From Peronospora farinosa (lineage: Eukaryota > Oomycota > Peronosporomycetes > Peronosporales > Peronosporaceae): DNA of 64,000 nucleotides. Below are positions 31,671 through 42,599 of the stretch, piece by piece. Location of the stretch: assembly GCA_947646735.1 (NCBI GenBank), contig CANTFK010000822.1, forward strand, positions 62,001-126,000, given 5' to 3'. The stretch's first letter is position 1, and every line of letters starts with the position of its first letter. Under the pieces are notes generated by a model, which saw only the letters and a list, made by a program, of their open reading frames with translations, searched no databases and had not been told where the DNA came from. Position numbers and translations under genes: made by a program.

Positions 31671-32341
31671 ATAAACTCAAACTGAAAGAATTGACTAGAG
31701 AGGATCGACTGCAGAACTGCGACAAATTGCGACGTGGATCACTTGCTTAGAATATGCGACGGCTCACTTGCTCCAGTTAACGTCCATGAAACGTGTTTAC
31801 CCTTTACCTTTTGCTTCGTTGTGCATTTTGTTCGTTCGTTACTTGCTATTCGTGCGGCATATAACGGTGTTTCGACAAGTCGGATGACCCTTAAACTATA
31901 CTGGACAGAGCTGATGCAAAAAGCTAGGCGGGAATTGAATGACAATGATGCTTGTGTTGTTGTAGTATCGTTGGTTGGTTATCACACTGCTGCATTTGTT
32001 GCGTCGTAGGTGGAAGCCATTTGGGCATTGAGTAATTAGAAGCTAGCAGATCATGGCTCAACTCTCTGGTCGTCTATCATTCGCAGATTTCACGACACGA
32101 ATATGCATGTAAAAACTGTGGGTAACTGTAACCTGGTAACGTTCAATCTGCAGTTGTACGACCCTATTCAAGAGGAACAGTACTTTTAAAAAATGACTAG
32201 GCAAAGATTGGTGATTCATGACCCCAAAATCACATAAGATCTATCGTTTTCATTCATCCTACATTAAACGAGATGCAGCCTAGGTTTAGCTCTCAAAAAA
32301 TCCCTTTCTTGCTATATGAGTTGAATTTTACCTGTTTTCGG
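31671..32341. other. Intergenic, no firm gene
   Basis: Region upstream of the aspartic protease. Short ORFs (for example 31734-32009 plus) lack recognisable character. A signal-peptide exon for the protease was looked for here and not found. Confidence 0.35.
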
Positions 32342-32450
32342 GAGGTCACGTTAAAGGTCCCATTGATTTCGGTTATCAATGCCAAGGTTCGAGTACTGTA
32401 CATTGCTGCGTCTCACGGTCGCTAAAAGGAGCGTTCGCTATTAAGTCTTT
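32342..32450 (-). pseudogene. Small relic of the 55.6-57.9 kb hydrolase gene family
   Basis: On the plus strand, AAGGTCCCATTGATTTCG, TTATCAATGCCAA and TCTCACGGTCG match, in order, 57478-57508 and 57602-57612 within the secreted hydrolase gene. A central block of about 90 bp is missing, and several substitutions and indels break the frame. This is a decayed, internally deleted copy 25 kb from its intact relative. Confidence 0.65.
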
Positions 32451-32869
32451 TCATACTTGAAGCCCTCCACCAACAGGTAAGCTCGGTGCGCTCAGCAGAA
32501 ATTCGCTAGGCCACGGCGTCGCAGCTTGGCTTGTTAATGCGTGGTCGCGCCTATCGTCGGAATGACGAAGGAGTAAGCTCGATCCCCAATTTGATGCACT
32601 TGCCGTCCGCTAGGGTGCAGGTCTACATCTTGTCATACTTTCATGGTGTTAAAATGTTTCCCTGTCGATCCACAAAGCAAGGACTGTCAGCCCAAAAGTA
32701 CGCGGGCTAGAATGCTTCCTTCGCTAAAAATACCCGGATGAGTGAAGGAGTGGTCGATTGAGCTCCACCACCCATTTATCCAGTGTCGTCCAGCTAATTG
32801 TCAGCCTTTCGAGCTTCGTTATACTGCTGCTGTCTAACCCTCAAGGATTGGCAGTGTTGGTAATTGCAA
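32451..32869. other. Unassigned, probably decayed repeat DNA
   Basis: No readable coding sequence. It lies between two relics and is probably degraded mobile-element DNA. Confidence 0.3.
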
Positions 32870-33400
32870 GGGTCCGATCATCTGCTGGAAAGTGTTTCCA
32901 GGTCCTGCGATACTTGGAGAGCTGCCGCCTCCTTTCTTGGCGCGGAGACACTCCTACTGTCCATTTCTGCTTTGCTTAACGTAAAGCCTATGTCTGTCAG
33001 CCAAAAAACGAAGAAATGTATATGCGTTGGGTGAGCCAGAGTATGGCGTGTTTCATCCGCTGCAATGTTGCATGCAATCAGTATGGAGGCCAGCCCGGCT
33101 CCCCCCGCGTGTTTGGGCGTATACAAAAGCGCTGGACCAATGTAATGGCGGCTGGCTTCCGCGCTGGTAGATGACGTCAAAGGAGGTCCTTAGCTGTTGC
33201 TCTGCCCCGCGCGACCGTGTTGTACACTTTCCGAACGTCGAGAAGAGGATGGCCCGACTGTGCAGAGCTGCTAGCTCCGGTTCGGCCTTGGCTGTTGCCA
33301 GTAGAGCCAGCATTATCTTTACTGTTTTGCGCATCTGTCTCCCATGGACGAAGTCTTGCCACAAGTAGGTGACCCTGATACTCGTCGCGCTCGCGTCGCA
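32870..33400 (-). pseudogene. Non-LTR (LINE) reverse transcriptase relic
   Basis: Frameshifted minus-strand segments show a LINE RT pattern. QDFVHGRQMRKTVKIMLALL is the GF..GR motif. LLDVRKVYNTVARG is the LLDFRKAYDTV palm motif with the first Asp retained. Then comes LYTPKHAGGAGLASI, like the GGLGLP segment after the thumb. At least two frameshifts separate these parts and no complete domain survives. Confidence 0.65.
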
Positions 33401-33777
33401 ATTACTTTTGTAAAGACCTAGTATTGAGTTTGAAGATGTGCGATAGGTCAGTAGTCCATGGTGTCATTGGAATGGAGGAATAACATATTGTCTTCTGCCG
33501 AAAGGCGTCTGTTGGCCGGTATCTGAACAAATTGGTCGAGCTATGCACCATGTGCTATCAATGCCATAGTTTGATGCTTGTTGCCTACAATTAGCTTCCA
33601 TTTCGAGTGCCCCCAGCTGTACCGATGGCCGGACATAGTGGTCTGTATTGGAAGTCAAGGTTATAGATCGTTATTCGCAATTATCGCCAGCCGTCATCTG
33701 ATCATGGATGGTCAGTGCAAGTAGGTAGTAGACAAGTTGACTAGCAACCATCTATATCGAGATAGTTGCAGCACAGA
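33401..33777. other. Unassigned DNA left of gypsy element A
   Basis: Low coding potential; a CTMCYQCHS-like translation is too weak to assign. The boundary with element A is where similarity to the 3' LTR begins (33778). Confidence 0.3.
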
Positions 33778-34757
33778 GGGTGAGGCACATCAATGTGACC
33801 CACCCTGTAACGGAGTGAGCCCGGGACATAATTTTGACACTTATATGAAGTGTCAATACAAGTATTATTATAACTAATAATATTTGACAATATTATCTTT
33901 TCATATAATATTGTTCCTAGATCTCCTTGAAGTTGGAGATGCCCTCTCATTGGTTGATATGGGCCATCATATCAACCAACGCGCTGACCAATGACCGATG
34001 GACTCGCGCAATGAGTGGAGGGCAAGTTGTCAACATACATAGTTGTACTTTAATATAGTTAATATAGGTTATAACAGATTAGTTTTATTATGATAGTTAA
34101 CTATATATTAAATACAGTTCTCTTTCCCTCTACTTCTAAGCGTGTCGTTTCGAAGTAAAGATTCCTCTGCCTCTTGTGTAAGAGATGTTTTGAGGCACCT
34201 GTTTTCACTGTCATCAGTGAAGGTAGACTATACTGTTATCAGTATAGTCGGAGGGTGCCCCATTACACACCCTCATGAATGTGTTATTTATGAACGGATT
34301 CACATTCAACGAGGATGACGCCAATTGGAATTGGGCGTCATGGTGACGCTTCATACAGACGTCATCAGCAACCTTACACATATTTTGAAGCTCGCACGTA
34401 GGGATACACTTCTAAAAAGACGCGTATCCGATCTTTTATATTTGACCAATCAGTAGTTAGATGTAAATTTAGTTAATTTCTATTAAATGTAAGTCAGTCT
34501 TGAATTTACTAATTACCTTCCACTGCGCAAGAGAAGCTGAATAAGCTTCTGCGTGACGTAAGTAAGGCAATTTATAGTTGTTCGCTGCGCGGATCGTTTT
34601 AAGCGGCAGGCAACAGTTGGTGTGGTCGGCGCTTTAAGCGGCCAACCAACACCACCACCACTGCACGCGAAGGTAAGACGATCTAACCGCTTCCTCGCGC
34701 TGCTTGAAGGTGTGCCCGCGTAGTACGTGGCAGCTTCTTACGAAGCGCCCGTTTACA
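33778..34757 (+). repeat. 5' LTR of gypsy A (5'-truncated, interrupted by a solo LTR)
   Basis: 33778-33805 plus 34268-34757 align with 42081-42586 of the 3' LTR. It ends in TTTACA two bases before a TGGTAGC primer-binding site. Confidence 0.85.
33806..34267 (+). mobile_element. Solo LTR, family B, TSD CACCC
   Basis: The 462-bp LTR starts TGTAACGG and ends CCCCATTACA. It is very similar to the LTRs of full-length element B (reverse complement of 52104-52566). CACCC is duplicated at 33801-33805 and 34268-34272. The 3' LTR of element A at about 42100 has the uninterrupted target sequence. Confidence 0.95.
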
Positions 34758-34759
34758 CT

Positions 34760-34774
34760 TGGTAGCGATAGTAG
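34760..34774 (+). other. Primer-binding site of gypsy A
   Basis: TGGTAGCGATAGTAG begins two bases after the LTR end. Element B has TGGTAGCACTTCG in the equivalent place. The shared TGGTAGC suggests the same class of tRNA primer. Confidence 0.6.
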
Positions 34775-34795
34775 TACCCATCTCTCTGAGCGTGC

Positions 34796-35800
34796 GTGTG
34801 GATACGGTGGTCCCTCAACGTGGATCGGGGTGAATTTCCTCACCTCTCCCAACATCATAGAGAGGTGGTAGAGCATTTGGCGCAGGGACGTGGTGAACAA
34901 GACCTGGACAACCTCTTAAATTGTCCTCCTGAGCAGCATGTTGCTCACTTGGAGAAATTTGAGGCGTTTGTGCTCGGACAGCGTAGAAATGCGTCCGAGG
35001 TAAACAGCTAAGCCACGGCTGCGTCCATCAATAAGACTCAGGATGAGCTTAGGCTTGAGCAGGCACGGAATGAGGCGCTCAACAGAACTGTTGAGACGCT
35101 CTCTGCCCGGCCTACTCAACCGAGGCCCATTCGGATGGACCCTCCGAAGTTCGATGGAACTATCCCTCACGCGATTGTTCACTGGCTATTAGCAGTGGAG
35201 CAATGTGGAGTGGCGCAGCTCATCGAAGACGACACCAGAATGGTGTCGTATGCCATGTCCAACTTGCTTGGCAAAGCGTCAGAGTAGGCATACTCTGCGC
35301 TGATGGCAAATGCTGATGCATTTCCATCATGGGTGATCTTTAAAACAAAGATTCGCGCCATGTATCAGCCGCCTAACAACGAAGTGTTGCTTATGGCGCG
35401 CTTCTTTGGAGCACGACAGGTGTAACAATCTTTACAAGAATTTGTGCAGGAGTTTCGTTCGCTGTCTGCGTCCATTAGTGTGGGTCCGAGAACGGAACAC
35501 ATTAAGGTGACTACATTCATGAACGGACTACGACACGGCCATCGCGTCAGGTCCTTTTTAGAAAGGTGCCAAAGACGATGGAGGAGGAAATTGATATTGT
35601 CATGGTGGAGGAGCAATTCTACAACAGTGCCTCTGCGAGAGCATTTTATAAACCATCGGCCTAGAAGTCGAATGCCACTTTAATGGAGTTAGGCAATGCA
35701 GACGTGGTCTGCTACAATGCGGCAAGCGCGTCCATATGATGGCTTGCTGCTATGCCAAACTTGCTGTATGTGCTAAGGCGACCAAGCTCCCTACCCAAAG
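34796..35800 (+). pseudogene. Gag relic of gypsy A
   Basis: RMDPPKFDGTIPHAIVHWLL...VSYAMSNLLGKASE and later FGARQV..SLQEFVQEFRSL...TFMNGLRHG form a Ty3-type retrotransposon gag. In-frame stops (for example after LLGKASE and ARQV) and a frameshift break it. No CCHC knuckle is readable. Confidence 0.75.
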
Positions 35801-36009
35801 GGACGTGCAAAAAACCAGCGTGCACGACGCACGGGTTCAACACCTGTATAAGACGGGTTGAGAAATGTGGGGGTGCAGTAGGGGCCAGATGCCGTACTGT
35901 CGCGAACCCTGGAGCTGCCCCTATGTTCTGAGTTATCAACAAATAGGTAGCATAGTCCCTGAGGCACCAAAAGGTCGGACTCCAATCCTTTTTGGTCTAA
36001 AGAGCTCGA

Positions 36010-36310
36010 GTTCGAGGCTATAAACAAGTGATGACCCTCCTCGTTGATTCGGGTGCATCACAAAATCTTGTAAGACTTGCGGCTTTGAAAAAGAGTCCGG
36101 AAAGTTACGAGTTGCTTTGCCAGGATGGCAAGTGAGAAGAGGTGATCGTTCGTTTAGCGAACGGCGCGCTCGCAAAATCGGAGGGAGTTCAAGTTGAACT
36201 AGCCATTCGCTTCAGTGACTTCTCTTGTAAAGAGAAGTTTACAGTACTAGGTATGGACAGTCCGTATAATCTCATCCTAGGCATGCCTTGGTTTGCTAAA
36301 CACCAAACAT
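36010..36310 (+). pseudogene. Retroviral-type protease relic of gypsy A
   Basis: LLVDSGASQNLVRLAAL has the catalytic DSG, and YNLILGMPWFAKH is the ILG-type end of the domain. A stop after CQDGK interrupts it. Confidence 0.75.
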
Positions 36311-36324
36311 AGACTAACTGTGCG

Positions 36325-36667
36325 TGTAACGGGGCTAGAACGTACCGTCAATAGCTTACACGCGCGCTCGAGGAAGACTCAAGCCCAAGTATTAGGTGTT
36401 AAGTAAATTTAACTCTGATTTTTATTTTTGTTTTAATTCGTACTAATTACGAAGATTTTAATCGTAATAAATACGACAGTGTTCCCGCCTTTCGGGAACC
36501 ACACAATTTCAGGTTGATTTATCATTGGTCCATATTGGGGACTTTTAGGCCCAATAATAAACCAATAATAAATTACCACGTTGTGCCCGCTATTCGGGCC
36601 CAGCACCTGCCTACATATTTAATTGTTTATTCATGTTAATACTATGTGTGTAATGTAGCCCATTACA
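36325..36667 (+). mobile_element. Solo LTR, family C, TSD GTGCG
   Basis: The 343-bp insert starts TGTAACGGGGC and ends CCCATTACA. GTGCG flanks it at 36320-36324 and 36668-36672. It has no coding region and sits between the protease and RT parts of element A. The ends resemble those of A and B, but the body differs. Confidence 0.88.
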
Positions 36668-37073
36668 GTGCGTGTCTGTGTTGGAAACAGAATCAATCGC
36701 ATAATTATGTGCTCCTGCGATAGGCTTATGCGATTGATGCTGTGTTCAACACAGTAGAGGGTGCGATGACGGTATGTCAATCGGTACCAGGAACTACCCA
36801 GCTCGTTGAGCCTGAAGTAGCTGAAGTGCCTTGACAGAAAGCCAGGTAATACAAATTCCTACCCAGGTCGAAAGGACTGGTGCAGTGAATGGGACGATGA
36901 CATGTAGTCATGCGTCCAATAGTACTGCACCGAGCCGAGACCCTGTGGCTGTTGATGTTGAGCTGACAGAAAGTCAAGCGCCACAAGAACCGGCACAGAT
37001 CCATGAGCCTGGTGCGGTTGAAAGAAGTGCGTTAGCTGAAATATCTACGACGCCTTCTTCCAGGTAAAAGGTA

Positions 37074-38810
37074 GTGGTGACTCGGACAACGAGGACCAGA
37101 CGTATTAAGACGATCAAGGGCACGTCTAAACGAGTGACCCTTGGATCAGTCTCGGTTCAAGAGGACGGACCTACGAACGAGTTGTTCGAGGTCGTCGAAG
37201 ACAAGATGCCGGAGGTATCCTCAGTTGATATGCTCCAACTTGTCTTGGCATCTGCCGAGGAGATAGTAAATCTCTCGGAGATGACGTGGGATCTGTTCCT
37301 GTCCGAATTAAAGGAAGGAAAGATCCACGAGATAGTCGCACCAGTTCTAGAAGAGAACGTAGTGGACTGTTGTTCGTCGTCCACAATGAATGAGAGCGTC
37401 TTGGAGACCGACAAGAAGAAACGGTTCGCTGCACAAGGCTGGGAAGCCTTGAAGGACAGCCCGTTCTATGATGTTCTGTGGAAACACCGTGATGTGTTTC
37501 CAGCAGAAGTTCCGAGCCGCCTACCGGCCGATAGGAGCATCAGGCACGAGATTGACCTGGATCCTGGCACCAAGTATTGTGTGACCAGGCAGTGGCCGTG
37601 CCGAACGAACAAGTCGATTACATCGATGAGTTCTTCGACAAGCGAGCCAAGGCGGGACATGTACGTGAGAGCAAGTCGCCTCACTGAAGCCCTACCTTCT
37701 GTGTGCGTAAAGCAACAGGTGGATGTCGCGTGGTTCATGCTCCACCATTCCGGCTCAAACGCTGATCCCGCGAAAAGATGTTTTGTTGAATTCCATGGGA
37801 AAGTCAACTATCTTTTCCGCGTTGGATCTGAAGGATGACTACTATCAGGTTCTCATTAGAGATACTGATGCAGCCAAAACGGCAGTAAGCACCCCAGGTG
37901 GTATGCTGTAAGAGTGGCTTGTGATGCCACAAGGGTTGAAAAATGCTCCGGCAACACTTTAACCGAGTGGTGGCTCACGTGATGCGTCATCACCGTGCCT
38001 ACGCGCCCCATTACTTTGACGATGTATTCGTGCATAGTAAGGCAGAGTAAGGTCTAAGCGCAATAGAGTCGCACAAGCGTCATTGAGACGCTTTGTTGCA
38101 GACTCTGGGTGACGTTCAATTGTACGTTTACTTGCAAGAGTGCGTAATAGGGGTACCCGAGATACCTGTACTGGGCTGCATCGTAGGTGCACACGGTGTA
38201 CGAGCAGACCCAAAAAAGGTAAAGGCTGTAATGGAATGGCCAGTCCCACGACATGTGAAGAATCTGCGCCAATTTCTTGGGCTTGCTAATTACTTGCATA
38301 AGTATAGCAAGAATTATGCGGAGCAGAATAAGCCATTGTCTGACCTTTTGAAAAAGAATACAGAATTGATTTGGCCAAAGGAGCAAGAAGATGCGTTCAC
38401 TTCAGTGAAGCAATCTCTTGTAGAGGCACCGATCTTGGCATTGCCAGACGCGGATAAGCCCTTTAGCGTCGTCTGCGATGCAAGCAATTTTGCAATCGGC
38501 AGCGCGCTCATGCAAAAGGATGACAGCGGCATTGACCGTGTCATATCTTATCAGTCTCGTCTTATATAAGCCTCAGAACTGAATTACCTAGTGCATGACA
38601 AGGCTACTTTCAATTAAGTGTGCCCTTGTAAAGTTTCGTGTGCACCTCTTGGGCACCGAACCTTTTGTGGTGTATACGGATCACGCATCACTGCGGACCG
38701 CTATACATTCACCGCAGGATGGCGAGATGGCTAACCTTCTTCTAGAAATTTAATTTTAAAGTTAAATATAAGCCAGGTAAGTCGAATGTCTTGGCTGACG
38801 CTTTATCGCG
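37074..38810 (+). pseudogene. Reverse transcriptase / RNase H relic of gypsy A
   Basis: FYDVLWKHRDVFPAEVPSRL...HEIDLDPGTKYCV opens the RT. After a frameshift comes FSALDLKDDYYQVLIRD (catalytic Asp region). WLVMPQGLKNAP and HYFDDVFVH-like remnants follow with stops. ADPKKVKAVMEWP...LRQFLGLANYLHKY is the RT connection and FSVVCDASNFAIGSALMQ the RNase H start. FVVYTDHASL and ADALSRR follow. Multiple stops and frameshifts exclude function. Confidence 0.85.
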
Positions 38811-38859
38811 CAGACAAGGCTTCGAGTCAAGACACCAGGATAGTGTGTCTCGTGCGAAA

Positions 38860-39785
38860 GCACAAGTTGAGTCGTCAACATTCGCAGCCATGAAGGCGTA
38901 CCATGTGACGAGCTCATTGGTCTCCGGTATAAAGGAATGCTACAGTCAGGACGAACATTTTCGCCTGCTGTTGGATCATTATGGTGGACGAAAGGTTACT
39001 CTTCCGACAAACCTAAAAACGAAACTAAATCGCTTTAGAAATAGTGATGGCCTATTATGGCATCAACTGTCACCCTGTGATCCCTTGAGAATCTATGTCC
39101 CTCATGACACAGATCTCAAGCTGATGATACTTTACGAGTGTCAGAGGAATTTTGGTGGCCCCACCTATATCGGTGGGTGGCCAGCTATATTCGCTCTTGC
39201 AAAGAGTGTCAGCGCATTGAGTCTGCATCTTCTAGCAGTGCGCCATTGAAGTCACTACCGATTCCAACGGATTGTTGGAAGTCTGTCAATTTGGACTTCA
39301 TGTTTGGCTTACCGCCTGACCATAAAGGCAGAACGGGGCTCGTCGTCTTTGTAGACAGACTGAGCAATATGGTGTATTTAGCACCATGTAGCGCCAAAAT
39401 CTCAGGAAAAGAGGCTGCCCTCTTGTTTCTGGATCACGCGTACCGACTACACAGGATGCCCGAATCCATTGTATCGAATTGGAATCCGCGTTTTACGTCA
39501 GGATTTTGGCGACATGTGTTTGAGTTGATGGGAAGCAAGCTCCACATGTCAACCGCTGATAATTCCCAAACTGATGGCCAAACAGAACGATCCAATCGAG
39601 TTGTGGCGGATGTGTTGCGTACAGTAGCGACTCCTAAAGAATGGAGCAAGCAATTGCCATTCGTGAATTTCGCTATTAGTAACAGTGTTCACACCAGTTT
39701 GGGTGAAACACCGTTTTACATTAACGGACTGCGTCATCCTCGAACGCCAGTCTCGTTTGTACGCAGCCCGAGTCTTAGTGGGTGA
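38860..39785 (+). pseudogene. Integrase relic of gypsy A
   Basis: The HHCC-type lead (WPHLYRWVASYIRSCKECQR) and core LDFMFG...TDGQTERSNRVVAD are present. The second catalytic Asp is replaced: IVSNWNPRF where families have SDRDPRF. A frameshift near 39150 separates lead and core. It is inactive on both counts. Confidence 0.85.
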
Positions 39786-40366
39786 GGGCCCTTCACTTCG
39801 CTCGGTGCGAATGCCAAAGAGGGCCAAGGTTGCCCTAGTGGCACTTCTACTTTAGCAGCAGGTCACGACACCTATAGGTGTCACAGAGGAGGCACGGCAG
39901 GAAATGCCAATGATCCTTGACGATGACACTATTGTGTTATCAACAGCGTCGACCCATGAACGTGACGCCTCCAAAAGGAGGCGTCTGAGGTGAGCTGGAT
40001 GCTAAAAGCGTGAGCAAAGCTCAGCGCTTGTGGATGAGCGATTAGCCATCACACGTAAAGTTTGTGACGCGATGGCAAGTGCACAGGACAAGCAAAAACA
40101 ATATGCAGACCAGCATGGTCGCAAAAACAATGAACACTTTAGTGTGGGAGACAAAGTGCTATTAAGTACTGCTACCCTACCTAAAACATGCAATTTCTGT
40201 ACAACCTGGTGGTACTACTAAGCTATTGCCCCGATTCATTGGGCCATTTACGGTGGTCGAGGAGGTTGGAGACCTAAACGATAGTCTCACTCTTCCACCG
40301 TATATAAAGACACACCCCGCATTTACTTGGATCGTCTGAAACGGTATGTAGATCCACAAGAGATCA

Positions 40367-40534
40367 CATATCCGCACCAGTCTAACGAGACCGATGGTGA
40401 CGTCGACTGTGAGTCGAGTGTCGCTGCCGATCAGGCGACGGGGAAGCCGAACAACTTCCCCGTCGCCTGATCGGCAGCGACATTCGACTCACAGTCGACG
40501 TCACCATCTGTCTCGTTAGACTGATGCGGATATG
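40367..40534. repeat. 80-bp inverted repeat with 8-nt spacer
   Basis: Left arm 40367-40446 and right arm 40455-40534 are near-perfect reverse complements around CCGAACAA. The arms carry the pol sequence between integrase and chromodomain, so an inverted duplication (foldback) occurred inside element A. Confidence 0.92.
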
Positions 40535-40829
40535 AGGGAGACGACAGAGGACTCGGTGATCGAGGAGGACTCCGCGTTGGAAGCGGGTCTCTCATCACCA
40601 GTCGCTCTAAAATGTCCAAATGGGTCTTCAGGCGGTCATAACCCTGACGATCCCTCTAATTTACAGCGCGTAGATCCAAAGTAAGTCGCGAGACTTTACT
40701 AAAAAGATCAGCCACCTCTTTTTTCAGCGCAGCGATCTCCGCCTGCGACTGAACAACAACAGGATTGGCAGCCGCGAATAGTTGGGCGTCATCGCCACTC
40801 CTATCGGGCGCCCTCTGTGTTAGTGGATG

Positions 40830-41040
40830 CGGTAAGAGCACACGCTTCCTTGTTGGAGAGTTGTTGGGTCACCACCATATGAAGAAGAAGCTTCAGATCC
40901 TTGTCCAGTGGAAGGGTTACTCGAAGAATTTCGACTCTTGGGAACTGATCGATGCGTTGCGTATCGACGTGCCTGGGCTAGTGGCTGCTTACGAACAGAA
41001 ACACCAGCTGCATTCGCTCTGCTTGTTCCTGATGGAGTAG
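40830..41040 (+). pseudogene. Chromodomain of gypsy A pol
   Basis: RFLVGELLGH, LQILVQWKGYSKNFDSWEL and DVPGLVAAYEQ form a C-terminal chromodomain (VQWKGY...SWE core). This places the element among the chromoviruses, whose chromodomain directs integration toward certain chromatin. The domain itself is intact, but upstream pol is broken. Confidence 0.8.
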
Positions 41041-41976
41041 CAGGGGCAGCGTAGTGAGAAAAGAGCTGGGGGTATATTATCACCGAATGTCTACCATGCA
41101 CGCGTCATAGCGAAGCTAGTTCGCTGCGACCGCTGTTTTACTGCATCTGATGCGGTTTGACACGGCGCAGGAGTTCTGCCTCGTAATCATCGGCTTTTTC
41201 GTTAGAATGCAACATGTCGGGGATATGGAAAGCACGACCTAGTGCTTTGCCCTGTCTTTTCCTTTATGTAAAGACGCTAAAGAGTTTATTAGCGTCAACA
41301 GTGATACGCTCTAGGAGTATCGCAATGTTACCACTCGAGTGTAATCACTGTCGTGGCATTGCTGGCAAACCATCACCCACGTAGCCTCCATCGCGACGGC
41401 GCGCTAGTGAGGCCTACTGTGAAGTCGAAGGGTCTTTTGATCACCCTCGCCTGAGTCTGACTCTCCATTATGAATTGTCAAGACGTCAGACGTAGGTAAA
41501 TGAAGGCGGTAGATTTAGAATCGCCGACATGATGTTAAGCCGCGGCTGTTTCTTTCGAAGTAGCGCGCTAAGTTGTGGTCGCTGCGCTCGTTGTCACAGA
41601 CGACAAGGCATGTCCCTCTCTGTCAGGATGCGTGGAAGCTTCCTGAAGGTTGCGTGCCTCAAATGTTGGGGTGGGACATTAACCATCAGAGCATTAATCT
41701 CATCACTACCTTAGGGTGATGGCGAAGGCGTGCTCTAATTTTAGTCAGCAATGAGAGGCAAGTATTCATACGCACCATAGTAGTGCTCTCTACTTACAAG
41801 CTGACATAAGATGTCGGCGTTGTCACAGAGACACTTAGCGACGGCTGCGAGTTATCGCGGCGCGTGCGCTTTGTGTTGGTCTGCATGGGATTCTTTGCAG
41901 GTTACCCATCAGCCTTTCCACGTTTCGGCGGCATCGTTCTTTTATTCGATACTCTACACAATGTGAAATTCGTCTC
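41041..41976. other. 3' untranslated part of gypsy A
   Basis: About 940 bp between the chromodomain and PPT with no recognised ORF on either strand. In element B the equivalent interval carries a long antisense ORF; I see no comparable one here. Confidence 0.5.
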
Positions 41977-41990
41977 AAAGAGGGGAATGG
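41977..41990 (+). other. Polypurine tract of gypsy A
   Basis: AAAGAGGGGAATGG lies immediately before the TGTAACGGG start of the 3' LTR. Confidence 0.7.
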
Positions 41991-42586
41991 TGTAACGGGC
42001 TAGAAGTTACACGGTTCGTTAAGTATTGAATACTTAATGGGCAGCCTAAAAGGGTACGAGGTACCTTAGGCCTGCCACTTGGGTGAGGCACATCAATGTG
42101 ACCCACCCTCGTGAATGTGTTATCCATGGACGGATTCACATTGAACGGGGATGACGCCAATTGGAATTGGGCGTCATGGTGACGCTTCATACAGACGTCA
42201 TCAGCAATCTTACACATATTTTGAAGCTCGCACGTAGGGATACACTTCTAAAGAGACGCGTATCCGATCTTTTATATTTGACCAATCAGTAGTTAGATGT
42301 AAATTTAGTTAATTTCTATTAAATGTAAGTCAGTCTTGAATTTACTAATTACCTTCCACTGCGCAAGAGAAGCTGAATAAGCTTCTGCGTGACGTAAGTA
42401 AGGCAATTTATAGTTGTTCGCTGCGCGGATCGTTTTAAGCGGCAGGCAACAGTTGGTGTGGTCGGCGCTTTAAGCGGCCAACCAACACCACCACCACTGC
42501 ACGCGGAGGTAAGACGATCTAACCGCTTCCTCGCGCTGCTTGAAGGTGTGCCCGCGTAGTACGTGGCAGCTTCTTACGAAGCGCCC
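41991..42586 (+). repeat. 3' LTR of gypsy A (3' end missing)
   Basis: Starts TGTAACGGGCTAG after the PPT. From 42081 it aligns with the 5' LTR. It breaks off at GCGCCC, seven bases short of the expected TTTACA end, where copia-derived sequence begins. Confidence 0.88.
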
Positions 42587-42599
42587 CGGAGAATTACTG

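Larger units (their letters stand above)
33778..42586 (+). mobile_element. Gypsy element A (Ty3, chromodomain type), decayed, with two nested solo LTRs
   Basis: Plus-strand order: 5' LTR, PBS, gag, protease, RT, RNase H, integrase, chromodomain, PPT, 3' LTR. The LTR copies at about 34268-34747 and 42100-42586 differ at about 9 sites in roughly 517 aligned bases. The coding parts nevertheless carry many stops and frameshifts. The left LTR lacks its first about 90 bases and the right one its last about 7, so no TSD can be read. Solo LTRs of two other families are inserted at 33806-34267 and 36325-36667. Confidence 0.88.

Noticed and set aside
32380..32400. tRNA B-box-like GGTTCGAG
   Set aside because: No A box or cloverleaf around it, and the site is explained as part of the hydrolase-gene relic.
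33741..33950. ORF starting MRGHLQLQGDLGT on the minus strand, with plus-strand twins at 45028 and 52422
   Set aside because: It lies wholly inside family B LTRs; openness is repeated because the LTR is repeated. No protein character.
38860..39785. Functional integrase in element A
   Set aside because: Second catalytic Asp replaced by Asn and a frameshift separates the zinc lead from the core.
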